Positions 46,106-54,500 of a DNA stretch of 64,000 bases are shown here, piece by piece (the stretch's first letter is position 1; each line of letters starts with the position of its first letter). The stretch comes from an uncultured Phocaeicola sp. GTDB lineage: Bacteria > Bacteroidota > Bacteroidia > Bacteroidales > Bacteroidaceae. Where the stretch lies: NCBI GenBank assembly GCA_944321015.1, contig CALUJS010000008.1, positions 1-64,000 on the forward strand. The letters run 5' to 3'. The notes under the pieces were generated by a model. It did no database searches. It worked only from the letters and a program-made list of their open reading frames with translations, and was not told the origin of the DNA. Position numbers and translations under genes: made by a program.

Positions 46106-46288
46106 ATGAGTATAGAACAAGCCATGACCGAGGGCATCGTGTTCCGGGGCGCCTCGGAGAAAAGTCAGAGTAAGGAACGGGTGAAGACAAAGGCCAAGAA
46201 GAAGGCCTACGTCACGGGAGCCCACGGCTCCGGCTCGGCCAAGATGAAGGCCGAGTATCGCCGCCGTCGTGCCGACCGTCACAAGTGA
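46106..46288 (+). CDS. Small basic hypothetical protein
   Basis: This encodes 60 residues starting 15 bases after pgeF in the same direction and ending 10 bases before the convergent MutS-like gene. The protein is highly basic, with KSQSKERVKTKAKKKAY in the middle and KAEYRRRRADRHK at the end, so it may bind nucleic acid or ribosomes. I do not recognise a family. Tight fit between neighbours supports reality. No other evidence exists. Confidence 0.55.
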   Translation: MSIEQAMTEGIVFRGASEKSQSKERVKTKAKKKAYVTGAHGSGSAKMKAEYRRRRADRHK

Positions 46289-46298
46289 GGTCCGGCCG

Positions 46299-48110
46299 TC
46301 AGTCTTCTACGAATATTCCCATCTTCTTCATAAGGAAGCACGCATTCATGTTCCGGGCAACGCCCTCCTGCATCCGGTAGGAGAAGGTCAGTTCGTCGCC
46401 CGCGATGGTCGCTTCGAAGCGGTAGTTGGCTATGTGGTCGGGATAGCGACCGGCCAGCGAGCCCAGCTGCAGGTCGTGCGTGGCAATGATGCCGTTGGCG
46501 CCGAGCTGCAGCAACTGCTTGACGAGCGACAGCGAACCTTTCTGCTTGTCCACCGAGTTCGTGCCTTTCAGAATCTCATCGAGTATGACGAACAGCTCCT
46601 CGCCACGGTTCAGCCGGTCGATGATGTCCTTCAGCCGCTTCAGCTCGGCAAAGAAGTACGACTCGTTGTCGTTGAGCGAGTCGGTGGTGCGCAGGCTGGT
46701 GACAAGGCGGGCGGGATAGAACTCCATGCGCGCGGCACACACCGGCGCGCCCGTGCAGGCCAGCAGATAGTTCACGCCCACGGTGCGCAGGTAGGTGCTC
46801 TTGCCGGCCATATTGGCGCCGGTGACGATGATGAAGTAGGGGCGCTTGGTCATGTGTATGTCGTTGCGCACGCAGCGGTCGCGGTGGATGAGCGGATGCC
46901 CCATGCGCTCGGCGCACAGCGTGAAAGGCTTGTCCACGGGCACGGGATAGGCATAGTCGGGATGGTTGTAGGCGAACGTGGCCAGCGAACACAGCGCATC
47001 CATCTCGCCGATGGCATCGAGCCACACGGTCAGGCTTGCGGCGTGACGCTCCTTCCAGCGCTCTATGCTCATCACCTGGCGCACTTCCCAGAAAAGGAAC
47101 CCGTTCAGCACCATGTAGGCCAGCATGTTGTTGCGTTGGTTCAGCGCGTTCATCTGCCTGGACAGCTGGCGGATGGCGGCGGAGGCGGGCTCGTTGCCGT
47201 CGCTGAGGCGGCCGCAGCAGACTCGCAGCGCTTCGCACTCGGGACGGAGGTCCTCCATGAGCTGCATCTGGCGTATGTAGCTGCCCAGGATGGACAGCTT
47301 GTCGTCGTAGGAAGTCTGGAACAAGGTGATGCGCTTCTGCAGCCCGATGCTGACGATGAGGCTCGTCACAAACGAGCCGCCCAGCCATTGCCAGGCGAGC
47401 ACGTCGGCCGCGCCAAGCACGAACATCAGCGCGTTCAGGGCGGGAAACACCACGCATAGCGCCTTCAGCAGGCGGCTGTGGCGGAACCGGCTCTGCGACG
47501 CGGCCCACTGCAGCAGCTTCTCGCCGTCGCCCATGCGGCCCCCTCCGGTCAGGCCCGTGGCGCGGAACCGCTGGCGGTAGTCGAGCTGGGGCGTCAGTTC
47601 GCGCACGGCCCGCTGGCGACTCGTGATGTCCTCCGGACGTGTGAGCGGGCTGGTGAGCCACGTGGCAAGCGTCCGCTCGCCGAAGTAGGTCGACGTGCGG
47701 TTCACATATTGGAACAGCGAATGCTCGCCAAACACATCCAGGTCGTAAGAATAGGCATGCGACGGGTCGCGCCAGGCCTCTCCGGCCTCGAAACAGTCCG
47801 TCCGATAGTTGAGGGCCGCGAGTTCGTCCTCATTGATTTCCACCATCTTCTGCATGAAGTCGCGGGCGCGGAACAGGCGGTCGTGCACACGCATCAGCAC
47901 GAGGAAGGGCACCATGCAGGCCGCCACGGCGAGCAGGACGACCGCCCAGCCCTCGTGCCTGAGGGCGATGGCACAGGCCACGCCTCCCGCGAAGAGGAGG
48001 AGGCGCAGGGTGCCCACGCGGTAGATGCGGCGTTGGATGGCCGCCAGTTCGGCTCCGTAGCCGGCCGTCCGGCCCCGGTAGCACGCGGTGAGTTCTTCGA
48101 TTGTCATCAT
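46299..48110 (-). CDS. Membrane-anchored MutS-like ATPase
   Basis: The 603-residue protein has two predicted membrane segments near the N-terminus (about 33-50 and 55-73). A helical middle and a C-terminal MutS ATPase domain follow: Walker A TGANMAGKST (about 430-439), YFFAELKRL, Walker B LFVILDEILKGTNS and ATHDLQLG. It lacks the mismatch-recognition and connector domains of MutS1, so it is unlikely to do ordinary mismatch repair. Its start follows the mltG stop after one base. Confidence 0.85.
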   Translation of the reverse strand: MMTIEELTACYRGRTAGYGAELAAIQRRIYRVGTLRLLLFAGGVACAIALRHEGWAVVLLAVAACMVPFLVLMRVHDRLFRARDFMQKMVEINEDELAALNYRTDCFEAGEAWRDPSHAYSYDLDVFGEHSLFQYVNRTSTYFGERTLATWLTSPLTRPEDITSRQRAVRELTPQLDYRQRFRATGLTGGGRMGDGEKLLQWAASQSRFRHSRLLKALCVVFPALNALMFVLGAADVLAWQWLGGSFVTSLIVSIGLQKRITLFQTSYDDKLSILGSYIRQMQLMEDLRPECEALRVCCGRLSDGNEPASAAIRQLSRQMNALNQRNNMLAYMVLNGFLFWEVRQVMSIERWKERHAASLTVWLDAIGEMDALCSLATFAYNHPDYAYPVPVDKPFTLCAERMGHPLIHRDRCVRNDIHMTKRPYFIIVTGANMAGKSTYLRTVGVNYLLACTGAPVCAARMEFYPARLVTSLRTTDSLNDNESYFFAELKRLKDIIDRLNRGEELFVILDEILKGTNSVDKQKGSLSLVKQLLQLGANGIIATHDLQLGSLAGRYPDHIANYRFEATIAGDELTFSYRMQEGVARNMNACFLMKKMGIFVED

Positions 48111-48111
48111 T

Positions 48112-49149
48112 TCAGTATATTCTTCTTCTGTTCAATTCCTGCTGATAGCGCAGGGCGTTGCGCCGGTGTTCGGCCGGCGTGGAGGCAAAGTTGTGTCGGC
48201 CCGAGAAGTCCTCGCGGGCGCACATGTAGAGGTAGTCGTGGCGCGCCGGGTTCAGCACGGCCTCGATGCCCGACCGGGACGCCACACGGATGGGCCCCGG
48301 AGGCAGTCCCTTATATATATAGGTATTATAGGGCGAGTCGATGGTCAGGTGTCGGTGCAGGATTCGCCTCAGCCCGAAGTCGCCCCAGGCATACTTCACC
48401 GTGGGGTCGGCTTGCAGCAGCATCCCGCGCCGCAACCGATTAAGGTAGAGGCCCGCCACAACGGGCTTTTCCTCCTCGACTGCCGTCTCTTCGTCCACGA
48501 TGGAGGCCAGCGTGGCCACCTCCGTCGGTGTCAGGCCGACGGCCCCGGCACGGGCGCGACGCTCCTCGTTCCAGAAACGTGCGTGCTCGCGCCTCATCCG
48601 CGCCAGAAAGTCGTCCACGCTCATGTCCCAATAGACCTCGTAGGTATCGGGCACGAAGAGGGCGGCCACCGTCTGTGGCGTGTAGCCCAGGCAGGCACAC
48701 GTGGCCGAGTCTGCCAGCGCGCGGGCCAGCGTGGCCGAGTCGAGCATCACGCGGCGCGACACGGCCGACGCCAGGCGGTCCAGCGTGCGCACCGAGGGGA
48801 TGACCAGGCGGACGGGCGTCTGCTGCCCCGTGATGAGCCGCCGCATCAGTCCGAAGGCCGTGTCGCCGGGACGGACGGCATAGCGCCCGCTGCGCACGCG
48901 CCGGTCGTAGTCGTAGAAGGCCGCCAGGCAGCGCATCCCCCTCAGGGCATGGCTCGGCGCCCCCTCGGCTTCCAGCATGGCGATGACGTCTGCCGCCGTG
49001 TCGCCGGGACGGATGTGGATGTAGCGTGTTTCCGCCTGTCGGAAGGCGTGGCTGAAGAACAGCCGGTAGGCCGTGCCTCCCACGGCGGCCGCCAGGAGGG
49101 CGAGCACCGTCAGCGTGGCGAGGAGGATGGTCCGTGTGCGTCGTTTCAT
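48112..49149 (-). CDS. mltG: Endolytic transglycosylase MltG
   Basis: The 345-residue murein enzyme is thought to end nascent glycan chains. One N-terminal inner-membrane helix (ILLATLTVLALLAAAVGGTA) is followed by a LysM-like part. The YceG domain has ATLASIVDEETAV with the catalytic Glu, GLYLNRLRRGMLLQADPTV, SPYNTYIYKGLPPGPI and YLYMCAREDFSGRHNFAST. The expected ASIVEKE is ASIVDEE here, Glu kept. It is co-transcribed with the MutS-like gene. Confidence 0.94.
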   Translation of the reverse strand: MKRRTRTILLATLTVLALLAAAVGGTAYRLFFSHAFRQAETRYIHIRPGDTAADVIAMLEAEGAPSHALRGMRCLAAFYDYDRRVRSGRYAVRPGDTAFGLMRRLITGQQTPVRLVIPSVRTLDRLASAVSRRVMLDSATLARALADSATCACLGYTPQTVAALFVPDTYEVYWDMSVDDFLARMRREHARFWNEERRARAGAVGLTPTEVATLASIVDEETAVEEEKPVVAGLYLNRLRRGMLLQADPTVKYAWGDFGLRRILHRHLTIDSPYNTYIYKGLPPGPIRVASRSGIEAVLNPARHDYLYMCAREDFSGRHNFASTPAEHRRNALRYQQELNRRRIY

Positions 49150-49185
49150 TGCGTGAGGATTTCGGTTTCAGTCTCTGTCGGGTGG

Positions 49186-49193
49186 CAAAGATA
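49186..49193 (-). promoter_or_regulatory. -7 element of the mltG operon
   Basis: TATCTTTG on the minus strand with GTTG 20 bases upstream. It lies just outside the 23-bp array. Confidence 0.6.
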
Positions 49194-49304
49194 CGCCCGC
49201 GCGGCCTCATTTGCAACGCCCGTCCGCGCCCCGCCGGCTCATTTAAGTGTTTTTAGGAGATGGGAACTATACTGCCCTTGGGGCAGCGGCGTGTGTCGCT
49301 CGTC

Positions 49305-49536
49305 GGGAGAGACGTGCGTCATGCGTCGGGAGAGACGTGCGTCATGCGTCGGGAGACACGTGTGTCGCTCGTTGGGAGACACGTGCGGAGCAAGCAGTGA
49401 CACACGTGTCTCTTGAGCTGTGAGAGACGTGTGTCCCGAGGGGTGAGACACGTGTGTCCCGAGACGTTGGACACGTCTCTCTCTTCCGGCGAGACACGTC
49501 TCTCGTTTTCAGGGAGATGCGCGTCCGGCGCACAGC
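49305..49536. repeat. Array of ten 23-bp units centred on CACGTG
   Basis: Units start at 49305, 49328, 49351, 49374, 49398, 49421, 49444, 49468, 49491 and 49514, so the period is 23 (24 twice). Most contain a variant of GAGACACGTGTGTC, a near-palindrome around CACGTG. It fills the spacer between the hppA terminator and the mltG promoter. Because 23 is not a multiple of three, any frame through it is unlikely to be coding. Confidence 0.85.
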
Positions 49537-49543
49537 AAGAAAA

Positions 49544-49572
49544 AGGAGCGCGCCCTTGAAGGACACGCTCCT
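49544..49572 (-). terminator. Terminator of hppA
   Basis: AGGAGCG/CGCTCCT arms (49544-49550, 49566-49572) with extra inner pairing; TTTTTCTT follows on the minus strand. Confidence 0.75.
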
Positions 49573-49613
49573 GTCATAAATTTATTGACTAAAAAACACT
49601 TGCCTCACGGCAA

Positions 49614-51818
49614 TCACAACAAACTCCAAGTGACGGTGAGCCCCGCCATGACGATGGCCACCATGCTCATCAGCTTGATGAGTATGTTCAGGCTCGGGCC
49701 CGACGTGTCTTTGAAGGGGTCGCCCACGGTGTCGCCCACGACGGTCGCCTTGTGCACCTCGCTGCCCTTGCCCCCGAAGTTGCCTTCCTCGACATACTTC
49801 TTGGCGTTGTCCCACGCGCCTCCGGCGTTGGCCATGAAGACGGCCAGCACGAATCCGCTTGCCAGGCCTCCCACGAGCAGGCCCAATACGCCCGGCACGC
49901 CGAAGATGAACCCGGTCACGACGGGGGCGATGATGGCCAACAGCGAGGGCACCACCATTTCGCGCTGTGCGCCTTTGGTCGATATCTCCACGCAGCGGCT
50001 GTAGTCAGGCTCGGCCTCGCCCGATAGGATGCCCTTGATTTCGCGGAACTGGCGCCGCACCTCGGCCACCATGTGCGAGGCGGCTCGCCCCACGGCGTTC
50101 ATCGTCAGGCCGCAGAAGAGGAAGGCCATCATGCTTCCTATGAACATGCCGGCCAGCACGTTGGGGTTCATCAGCGTCACGTCGTAGTAGTACATGAAGT
50201 CGGTGAACGTAGCGTCGGCCGTGGCAATGGTGCGCCCGTCGGCCAGGGTCAGCACGTCTGTTCCGATGCGGTCCAGACCGATGCGGATTTCCTCGATGTA
50301 CGAGGCAAGCAGGGCCAGACCCGTGAGCGCGGCCGAGCCTATGGCAAATCCCTTGCCCGTGGCGGCGGTGGTGTTGCCCAGCGAGTCGAGGGCGTCGGTG
50401 CGCTGGCGCACCTCCTTGCCCAGTCCGGACATCTCGGCGTTGCCTCCGGCGTTGTCGGCAATGGGTCCGTAGGCGTCGGTGGCCAGCGTGATGCCCAGCG
50501 TCGAGAGCATGCCCACGGCGGCGATTCCGATGCCGTAGAGTCCCATGCTGACATTGGTGATGTCGAAGTCGGCGGCGAAGAGATAGGAGAGGATGATGCC
50601 TACGACGACGGAGATGACGGGTATGGCCGTCGAGAGCATGCCTAGGCCGATGCCCGATATGATGACCGTGGCGGGTCCCGTCTGTCCGCTCTCGCTCAGT
50701 CGGCGCGTAGGCGCGTAGGACTGCGAGGTGTAGTACTCGGTGGAGCGGCCGATGATGATGCCCATGAGCAGGCCCACCACCACGGAGCAGCTGATGAGCG
50801 CCCAGTTGTCGATGTCCAGCAGCCACATGATGACGAACGTGGCCACCACGATGAGGGCCGAACTGAGGTTGGTGCCCACCGACAGCGAGCCGAGCAGGTC
50901 TTTGATGGTGGCCTTCTCCTTGGTGCGCACGGCGAAGATGCCTATGATGGAGAGCAGGATGCCCACGGCCGCAATCAGCATCGGGGCAATGACGGCCTTG
51001 AACTGCATGGCCGTGTCGCCCGAGTGGAGAAACGCGGCCGCGCCCAGTGCCGCCGTAGAGAGGATGGAGCCGCAGTAGGACTCGTAGAGGTCGGCGCCCA
51101 TGCCGGCCACGTCGCCCACGTTGTCGCCCACGTTGTCGGCTATGGTTGCGGGGTTGCGCGGGTCGTCTTCGGGTATGCCGGCCTCGACCTTGCCCACGAG
51201 GTCGGCGCCCACGTCGGCCGCCTTGGTATAGATGCCGCCGCCCACACGGGCAAACAGGGCCTGCGTGGAGGCGCCCATGCCGAAGGTCAGCATGGTGGTG
51301 GTGATGATGCAGAGCTTCTGCGTCGGGTTGAGCACGTCTTCGGGGATGACGGCGTTAAGCAGCAGATACCAGAACGAGATGTCGAGCAGTCCCAGACCCA
51401 CCACGATGAGCCCCATGACGGCTCCGCTGCGGAAGGCCACGCGCAGGCCGCTGTTGAGCGACTCGCGTGCCGCGTTGGCCGTGCGGGCCGAGGCGTAGGT
51501 GGCCGTCTTCATGCCCAGGAAGCCCGAAAGGCCGGAGAAGAAGCCTCCCGTGAGGAATGCCACGGGCACCCATGAGTTCTGCACGCCGAAGCCATAGGCC
51601 ATGATGGAGAAGAGGACGACGAGCCCCGCGAATACCCATCCGACGACTTTGTACTGTTGTTTCAAGTAAGACATGGCACCTTTTCGCACGGCGGCCGCGA
51701 TGTGGGCCATTTGCGGAGTGCCTTCGCTCACCGTCTTCATCTGGCGGTAGAAGTAGTAAGCGTAACACAGGGCGAGCACCGACGATACCGGCACAAGCCA
51801 GAAGAGTAACTGATCCAT
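49614..51818 (-). CDS. hppA: Membrane ion-pumping pyrophosphatase
   Basis: A 734-residue integral membrane protein with about 16 helices that couples PPi hydrolysis to H+ and/or Na+ export. The active-site segment [20 protein letters not shown] and [18 protein letters not shown] is intact. [10 protein letters not shown] has Ala where K+-independent enzymes carry Lys, so it should be of the K+-dependent class. Whether Na+ is pumped cannot be decided safely. It is a single-gene unit with a consensus promoter at 51855-51886. Confidence 0.95.
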   Translation of the reverse strand: MDQLLFWLVPVSSVLALCYAYYFYRQMKTVSEGTPQMAHIAAAVRKGAMSYLKQQYKVVGWVFAGLVVLFSIMAYGFGVQNSWVPVAFLTGGFFSGLSGFLGMKTATYASARTANAARESLNSGLRVAFRSGAVMGLIVVGLGLLDISFWYLLLNAVIPEDVLNPTQKLCIITTTMLTFGMGASTQALFARVGGGIYTKAADVGADLVGKVEAGIPEDDPRNPATIADNVGDNVGDVAGMGADLYESYCGSILSTAALGAAAFLHSGDTAMQFKAVIAPMLIAAVGILLSIIGIFAVRTKEKATIKDLLGSLSVGTNLSSALIVVATFVIMWLLDIDNWALISCSVVVGLLMGIIIGRSTEYYTSQSYAPTRRLSESGQTGPATVIISGIGLGMLSTAIPVISVVVGIILSYLFAADFDITNVSMGLYGIGIAAVGMLSTLGITLATDAYGPIADNAGGNAEMSGLGKEVRQRTDALDSLGNTTAATGKGFAIGSAALTGLALLASYIEEIRIGLDRIGTDVLTLADGRTIATADATFTDFMYYYDVTLMNPNVLAGMFIGSMMAFLFCGLTMNAVGRAASHMVAEVRRQFREIKGILSGEAEPDYSRCVEISTKGAQREMVVPSLLAIIAPVVTGFIFGVPGVLGLLVGGLASGFVLAVFMANAGGAWDNAKKYVEEGNFGGKGSEVHKATVVGDTVGDPFKDTSGPSLNILIKLMSMVAIVMAGLTVTWSLL

Positions 51819-51854
51819 TTTGATAAAAGAATTAAGGTATGTTTTTCATCGCTC

Positions 51855-51886
51855 CAAATGTAGGCAAAAGACGCTAGCCGTGCAAA
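51855..51886 (-). promoter_or_regulatory. Promoter of hppA
   Basis: On the minus strand, TTTG (51886-51883), 20 bases, TACATTTG (51862-51855): a full consensus match. Confidence 0.75.
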
Positions 51887-51961
51887 TATCGGGCATTCTT
51901 TTTCGCTCGTCCCTCGCGCGTGGTCCGGTTATCCGCCCGATGCGGATGCCTGCGGGCGTCC

Positions 51962-52049
51962 ATATGTGCGCCCGCGAGCCGGAATATGGACGCTCGTGAG
52001 CGGGAATATGGGCGCTCACGCCCGTGCATATGGACGCCCGACACGCGTC
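51962..52049. repeat. 22-bp-phased ATAT array, locus 5
   Basis: ATAT at 51962, 51984, 52006 and 52028, exactly 22 bases apart. It sits between the divergent promoters of hppA and the HAD gene; it is the only gene-free content of 51887-52108. Confidence 0.85.
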
Positions 52050-52108
52050 TGTGAGGCCGCGCGACGCACTTTAATCCTGAAGTCCGATGTCCGATTGGGG
52101 TTTATGCT

Positions 52109-52116
52109 TATCTTTG
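52109..52116 (+). promoter_or_regulatory. -7 element of the HAD phosphatase gene
   Basis: TATCTTTG, 22 bases before the ATG. The -33 element is not clear. Confidence 0.55.
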
Positions 52117-52138
52117 CCGCGCCAACAACACGCACAAT

Positions 52139-52927
52139 ATGATAAAAGCATTGTTTTTCGATATCGACGGCACGCTGGTGAGCTTTCGCACGCATGCCAT
52201 CCCGGCGTCCACGGTCGAGGCGCTGGCCGGGGCCCGCGAGGCCGGAGTGAAGGTGTTTATCGCCACGGGACGGCCCGTGGCCATCATTGACAACCTGGGC
52301 GCCATCGGGCATCTGATAGACGGCTATGTCACCACCAACGGCGCGTTCAGCTTCGTAGGCAGCGAGGTGGTGGCCTGCAATGCCATCCCGCAGTCCGACG
52401 TGAGGTCGATGGCCCGCCTGTCCGACGAGTTGGGATTTGCCTGTGTCTATGTGGGCGAGCGCCACATCGTGCTTCAGAATCCGAACGAGCTGCTCTACAA
52501 GATATTCTACGAGTGTCTCAACGTGCGGCGTCTGCCCGAGAATCCTCCGCTGGACACCATCTACCGCGAGCGCGTCATCCAGATAACTCCCATCGTGGAT
52601 GAAGCCGTGGAGCGCGTCATCATGCCTCAGCTGCCGGGCTGCATCACCGGCCGCTGGCATCCCGCTTTCATGGACGTTACGGCCGACGGGGCCGATAAAG
52701 GCCGCGGCATAGAGGAGATGGCCGCCCGCTTCGGCATCGCCATTGATGAGACGATGGCTTTCGGCGACGGCGGAAACGACATCCCCATGTTGCGCCGTGC
52801 CGGCATCGGGGTGGCCATGGGCAATGCGTCGGATGCCGTCAAGGCCGAGGCCGACTATGTGACGACCTCGGTGGACGACGACGGAGTGAGAAACGCGCTT
52901 CTTCATTGGGGCGTCATCGGTCGCTGA
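52139..52927 (+). CDS. Cof-type HAD-IIB family phosphatase
   Basis: The 262-residue cytoplasmic hydrolase carries the four HAD motifs: FFDIDGTLVSF (nucleophile Asp), FIATGRP, the Lys in DGADKGRGIEEMAARFG and GDGGNDIPMLRRAG. The C2 cap places it in the Cof/YbiV-type subclass acting on sugar or cofactor phosphates; the substrate is unknown. It is separate from its neighbours, with its own promoter. Confidence 0.9.
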   Translation: MIKALFFDIDGTLVSFRTHAIPASTVEALAGAREAGVKVFIATGRPVAIIDNLGAIGHLIDGYVTTNGAFSFVGSEVVACNAIPQSDVRSMARLSDELGFACVYVGERHIVLQNPNELLYKIFYECLNVRRLPENPPLDTIYRERVIQITPIVDEAVERVIMPQLPGCITGRWHPAFMDVTADGADKGRGIEEMAARFGIAIDETMAFGDGGNDIPMLRRAGIGVAMGNASDAVKAEADYVTTSVDDDGVRNALLHWGVIGR

Positions 52928-52988
52928 TGCTTGGGTCTCGTCCGTTTTTTTTTCGGCTTCTTCCTGTTGTCTGTCAGGTAAAAATGCC

Positions 52989-52996
52989 TATCTTTG
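52989..52996 (+). promoter_or_regulatory. -7 element of the outer-membrane barrel gene
   Basis: TATCTTTG with GTTG about 19 bases upstream, giving a leader of about 75 bases before the ATG at 53077. Confidence 0.55.
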
Positions 52997-53076
52997 CCCC
53001 TCCTTTTCAGGCCGGAATGAAGGGACAAGAGTGTGGAGTCCGGCGATTTATGTACTGGCAAATAACTTATCGACGA

Positions 53077-53610
53077 ATGAAGAAATGGTGGATTACGTGG
53101 TGCTTTCTGATGGCAGGGATTGCCGTGAGCGCCCAGTCCAAGACGTATGAAGTGGGTGGTATGTTCGGCTTTTGGCATGACAGCAATGGCCACGAGACGA
53201 CTTTCGACCTGAATCCCGATTTTAGTTGCAATCTGTCCGACACGTGGGGCGTGGGACTGATGTTGGAGTATTCACACGTGAAGCATGATGCCGGAAAGGT
53301 AAACCGCTACGGCGTGCGTCCGTATGTGACGTGGACTTTTTTCAGCAAAGGCGATTTGTCCTTTTATGTGGACACGCTGGCAGGCTGGTCGTTCATCCGT
53401 CCGTCCGAAGGAAAACACGGACACATGGCGGAGGCCGGTTTTGAGCCGGGCGTCAGCTATGCGTTGAGCGACCGCATCAATGTGCAGGCTTCGGTCGGTT
53501 TCTTGGGATACCGGCATGTTGATTCCGGCTTTTCTGATTATTGGAAAGACGGCTGGGGCTTCCAGCTCGACGGCAATACGCTGGAGTTCGGCATTACGTA
53601 TGTGTTGTAA
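53077..53610 (+). CDS. Small outer-membrane beta-barrel protein
   Basis: The 177-residue protein begins MKKWWITWCFLMAGIAVSAQ, a signal peptide. Alternating strands follow (YEVGGMFGFWHD, WGVGLMLEYSHVK, GFEPGVSYALSD), and it closes with LEFGITYVL, as in eight-stranded OmpW/OprF-like barrels. The function is unknown. The frame is open back to 52906, but MKK gives the only convincing export signal. A bidirectional terminator follows. Confidence 0.8.
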   Translation: MKKWWITWCFLMAGIAVSAQSKTYEVGGMFGFWHDSNGHETTFDLNPDFSCNLSDTWGVGLMLEYSHVKHDAGKVNRYGVRPYVTWTFFSKGDLSFYVDTLAGWSFIRPSEGKHGHMAEAGFEPGVSYALSDRINVQASVGFLGYRHVDSGFSDYWKDGWGFQLDGNTLEFGITYVL

Positions 53611-53673
53611 GGGCCATCCGGCATGGCCGGAGCATGCGCAAGTCGCGTGACATATATATTAAGGTATAAAGCA

Positions 53674-53716
53674 GAGCGGGTGCGAATGGAAGCCGATTGT
53701 TCCTTTCGCACCCGCT
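53674..53716. terminator. Bidirectional terminator between barrel and DUF4923 genes
   Basis: A 12-bp stem (53674-53685 region with 53705-53716) and inner GGAA/TTCC; TTGGTTGTTTTTG follows on the plus strand. Confidence 0.8.
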
Positions 53717-53738
53717 TGGTTGTTTTTGTGTGCATCGC

Positions 53739-54353
53739 TCACTTTTGCAGCTCAAATCCCAGTTGCATGCCTTCGTAATTGTCCGATACGGAGTTGAAGA
53801 TGGTGAGCAGGTTGCTGTCCATGAACTTGCTTGCCACACTGGCTATGCCCTTGGCCAGGTCCCACACGCGGTCGGCGTCATAAACCAGCGTCATGGTGTT
53901 GCCGCTGAAGCTCACGTGCGCCGTGGTGCTGAATCCCAGCTTGCCGGTCATGACTACGGTCATGTTGTCGCGGTCGAAAGTGTAGGTGCCGGAACTTTCT
54001 TTGCCGGCTATGCTTTGTGTGTAGGTTCCGTCGTCGTTGAACGTGAACGAAGTGTTGTCGCCGGTTATTTTCAGTTTGTTGCATGCGGTGGCCAGCTGTT
54101 CTTCCACTTTGCCGGAAGCCACGGTGCCTCCTGCCTTGGCCAGCAGGTTGTCGCTTTTGAATTTGCAGGCCGGTTGTGCGTAACGCCACGTGCCGATGAT
54201 GGTGTTGTCGTCCACCGTGACTTTGTTAACCACTTTGTCGACTCCTTCTTTTAGGTTGCCGAGCAGATTTTTCCAGTCTTGTGCCTGGGAGGGAATTGCC
54301 ATGCCGATGAAGATGACGAGGCACATGGCTTTCCATAAGTTGGTTTTCTTCAT
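53739..54353 (-). CDS. DUF4923 (lipocalin-like) family protein
   Basis: The 204-residue exported protein has signal MKKTNLWKAMCLVIFIGMAI (cut after PSQA). It matches DUF4923: IIGTWRYAQPACKFKSDNLL, FTFNDDGTYTQSIAGKESSG and TYTFDRDNMTVVM indicate a small beta-barrel or lipocalin fold. The ligand is unknown. It diverges from the PL1-like gene; a TATCTTTG element lies at 54389-54396 on the minus strand. Confidence 0.85.
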   Translation of the reverse strand: MKKTNLWKAMCLVIFIGMAIPSQAQDWKNLLGNLKEGVDKVVNKVTVDDNTIIGTWRYAQPACKFKSDNLLAKAGGTVASGKVEEQLATACNKLKITGDNTSFTFNDDGTYTQSIAGKESSGTYTFDRDNMTVVMTGKLGFSTTAHVSFSGNTMTLVYDADRVWDLAKGIASVASKFMDSNLLTIFNSVSDNYEGMQLGFELQK

Positions 54354-54388
54354 AACTCTTGTATTAGGTTTCTACGTTTTATCCACAG

Positions 54389-54396
54389 CAAAGATA
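54389..54396 (-). promoter_or_regulatory. -7 element of the DUF4923 gene
   Basis: TATCTTTG on the minus strand, 36 bases upstream of the ATG. An exact TTATCCACA (54379-54387) lies at the probable transcript start. Confidence 0.55.
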
Positions 54397-54450
54397 GGCA
54401 TTCGCGCTATTATCGCAGTATAATTTAACACAAGTCTTTTGAACTTTTGC

Positions 54451-54458
54451 TATCTTTG
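54451..54458 (+). promoter_or_regulatory. -7 element of the pectin two-gene unit
   Basis: TATCTTTG, 43 bases before the PL1-like gene. The -33 match is poor. Confidence 0.5.
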
Positions 54459-54500
54459 TAGTCTAAACAAGAAATTACTATACAAGATTCAATAAACGCT

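Noticed and set aside
49305..49536. CRISPR array
   Set aside because: Repeats are contiguous and degenerate without constant repeats and unique spacers, and no cas gene is in the window.
49305..49536. parS cluster
   Set aside because: Only the central CACGTG agrees with parS; the TGTTT/AAACA flanks are absent and parAB lies 29 kb away. Kept as a test, not as a call.
49239..49566. Repetitive His/Thr/Arg-rich frames on the minus strand
   Set aside because: Produced by the 23-bp array in changing frames; 23 is not a multiple of three and no start signal is seen.
54379..54387. Exact DnaA box TTATCCACA
   Set aside because: A single site at a promoter 47 kb from dnaA, with no cluster or AT-rich region; chance is sufficient.
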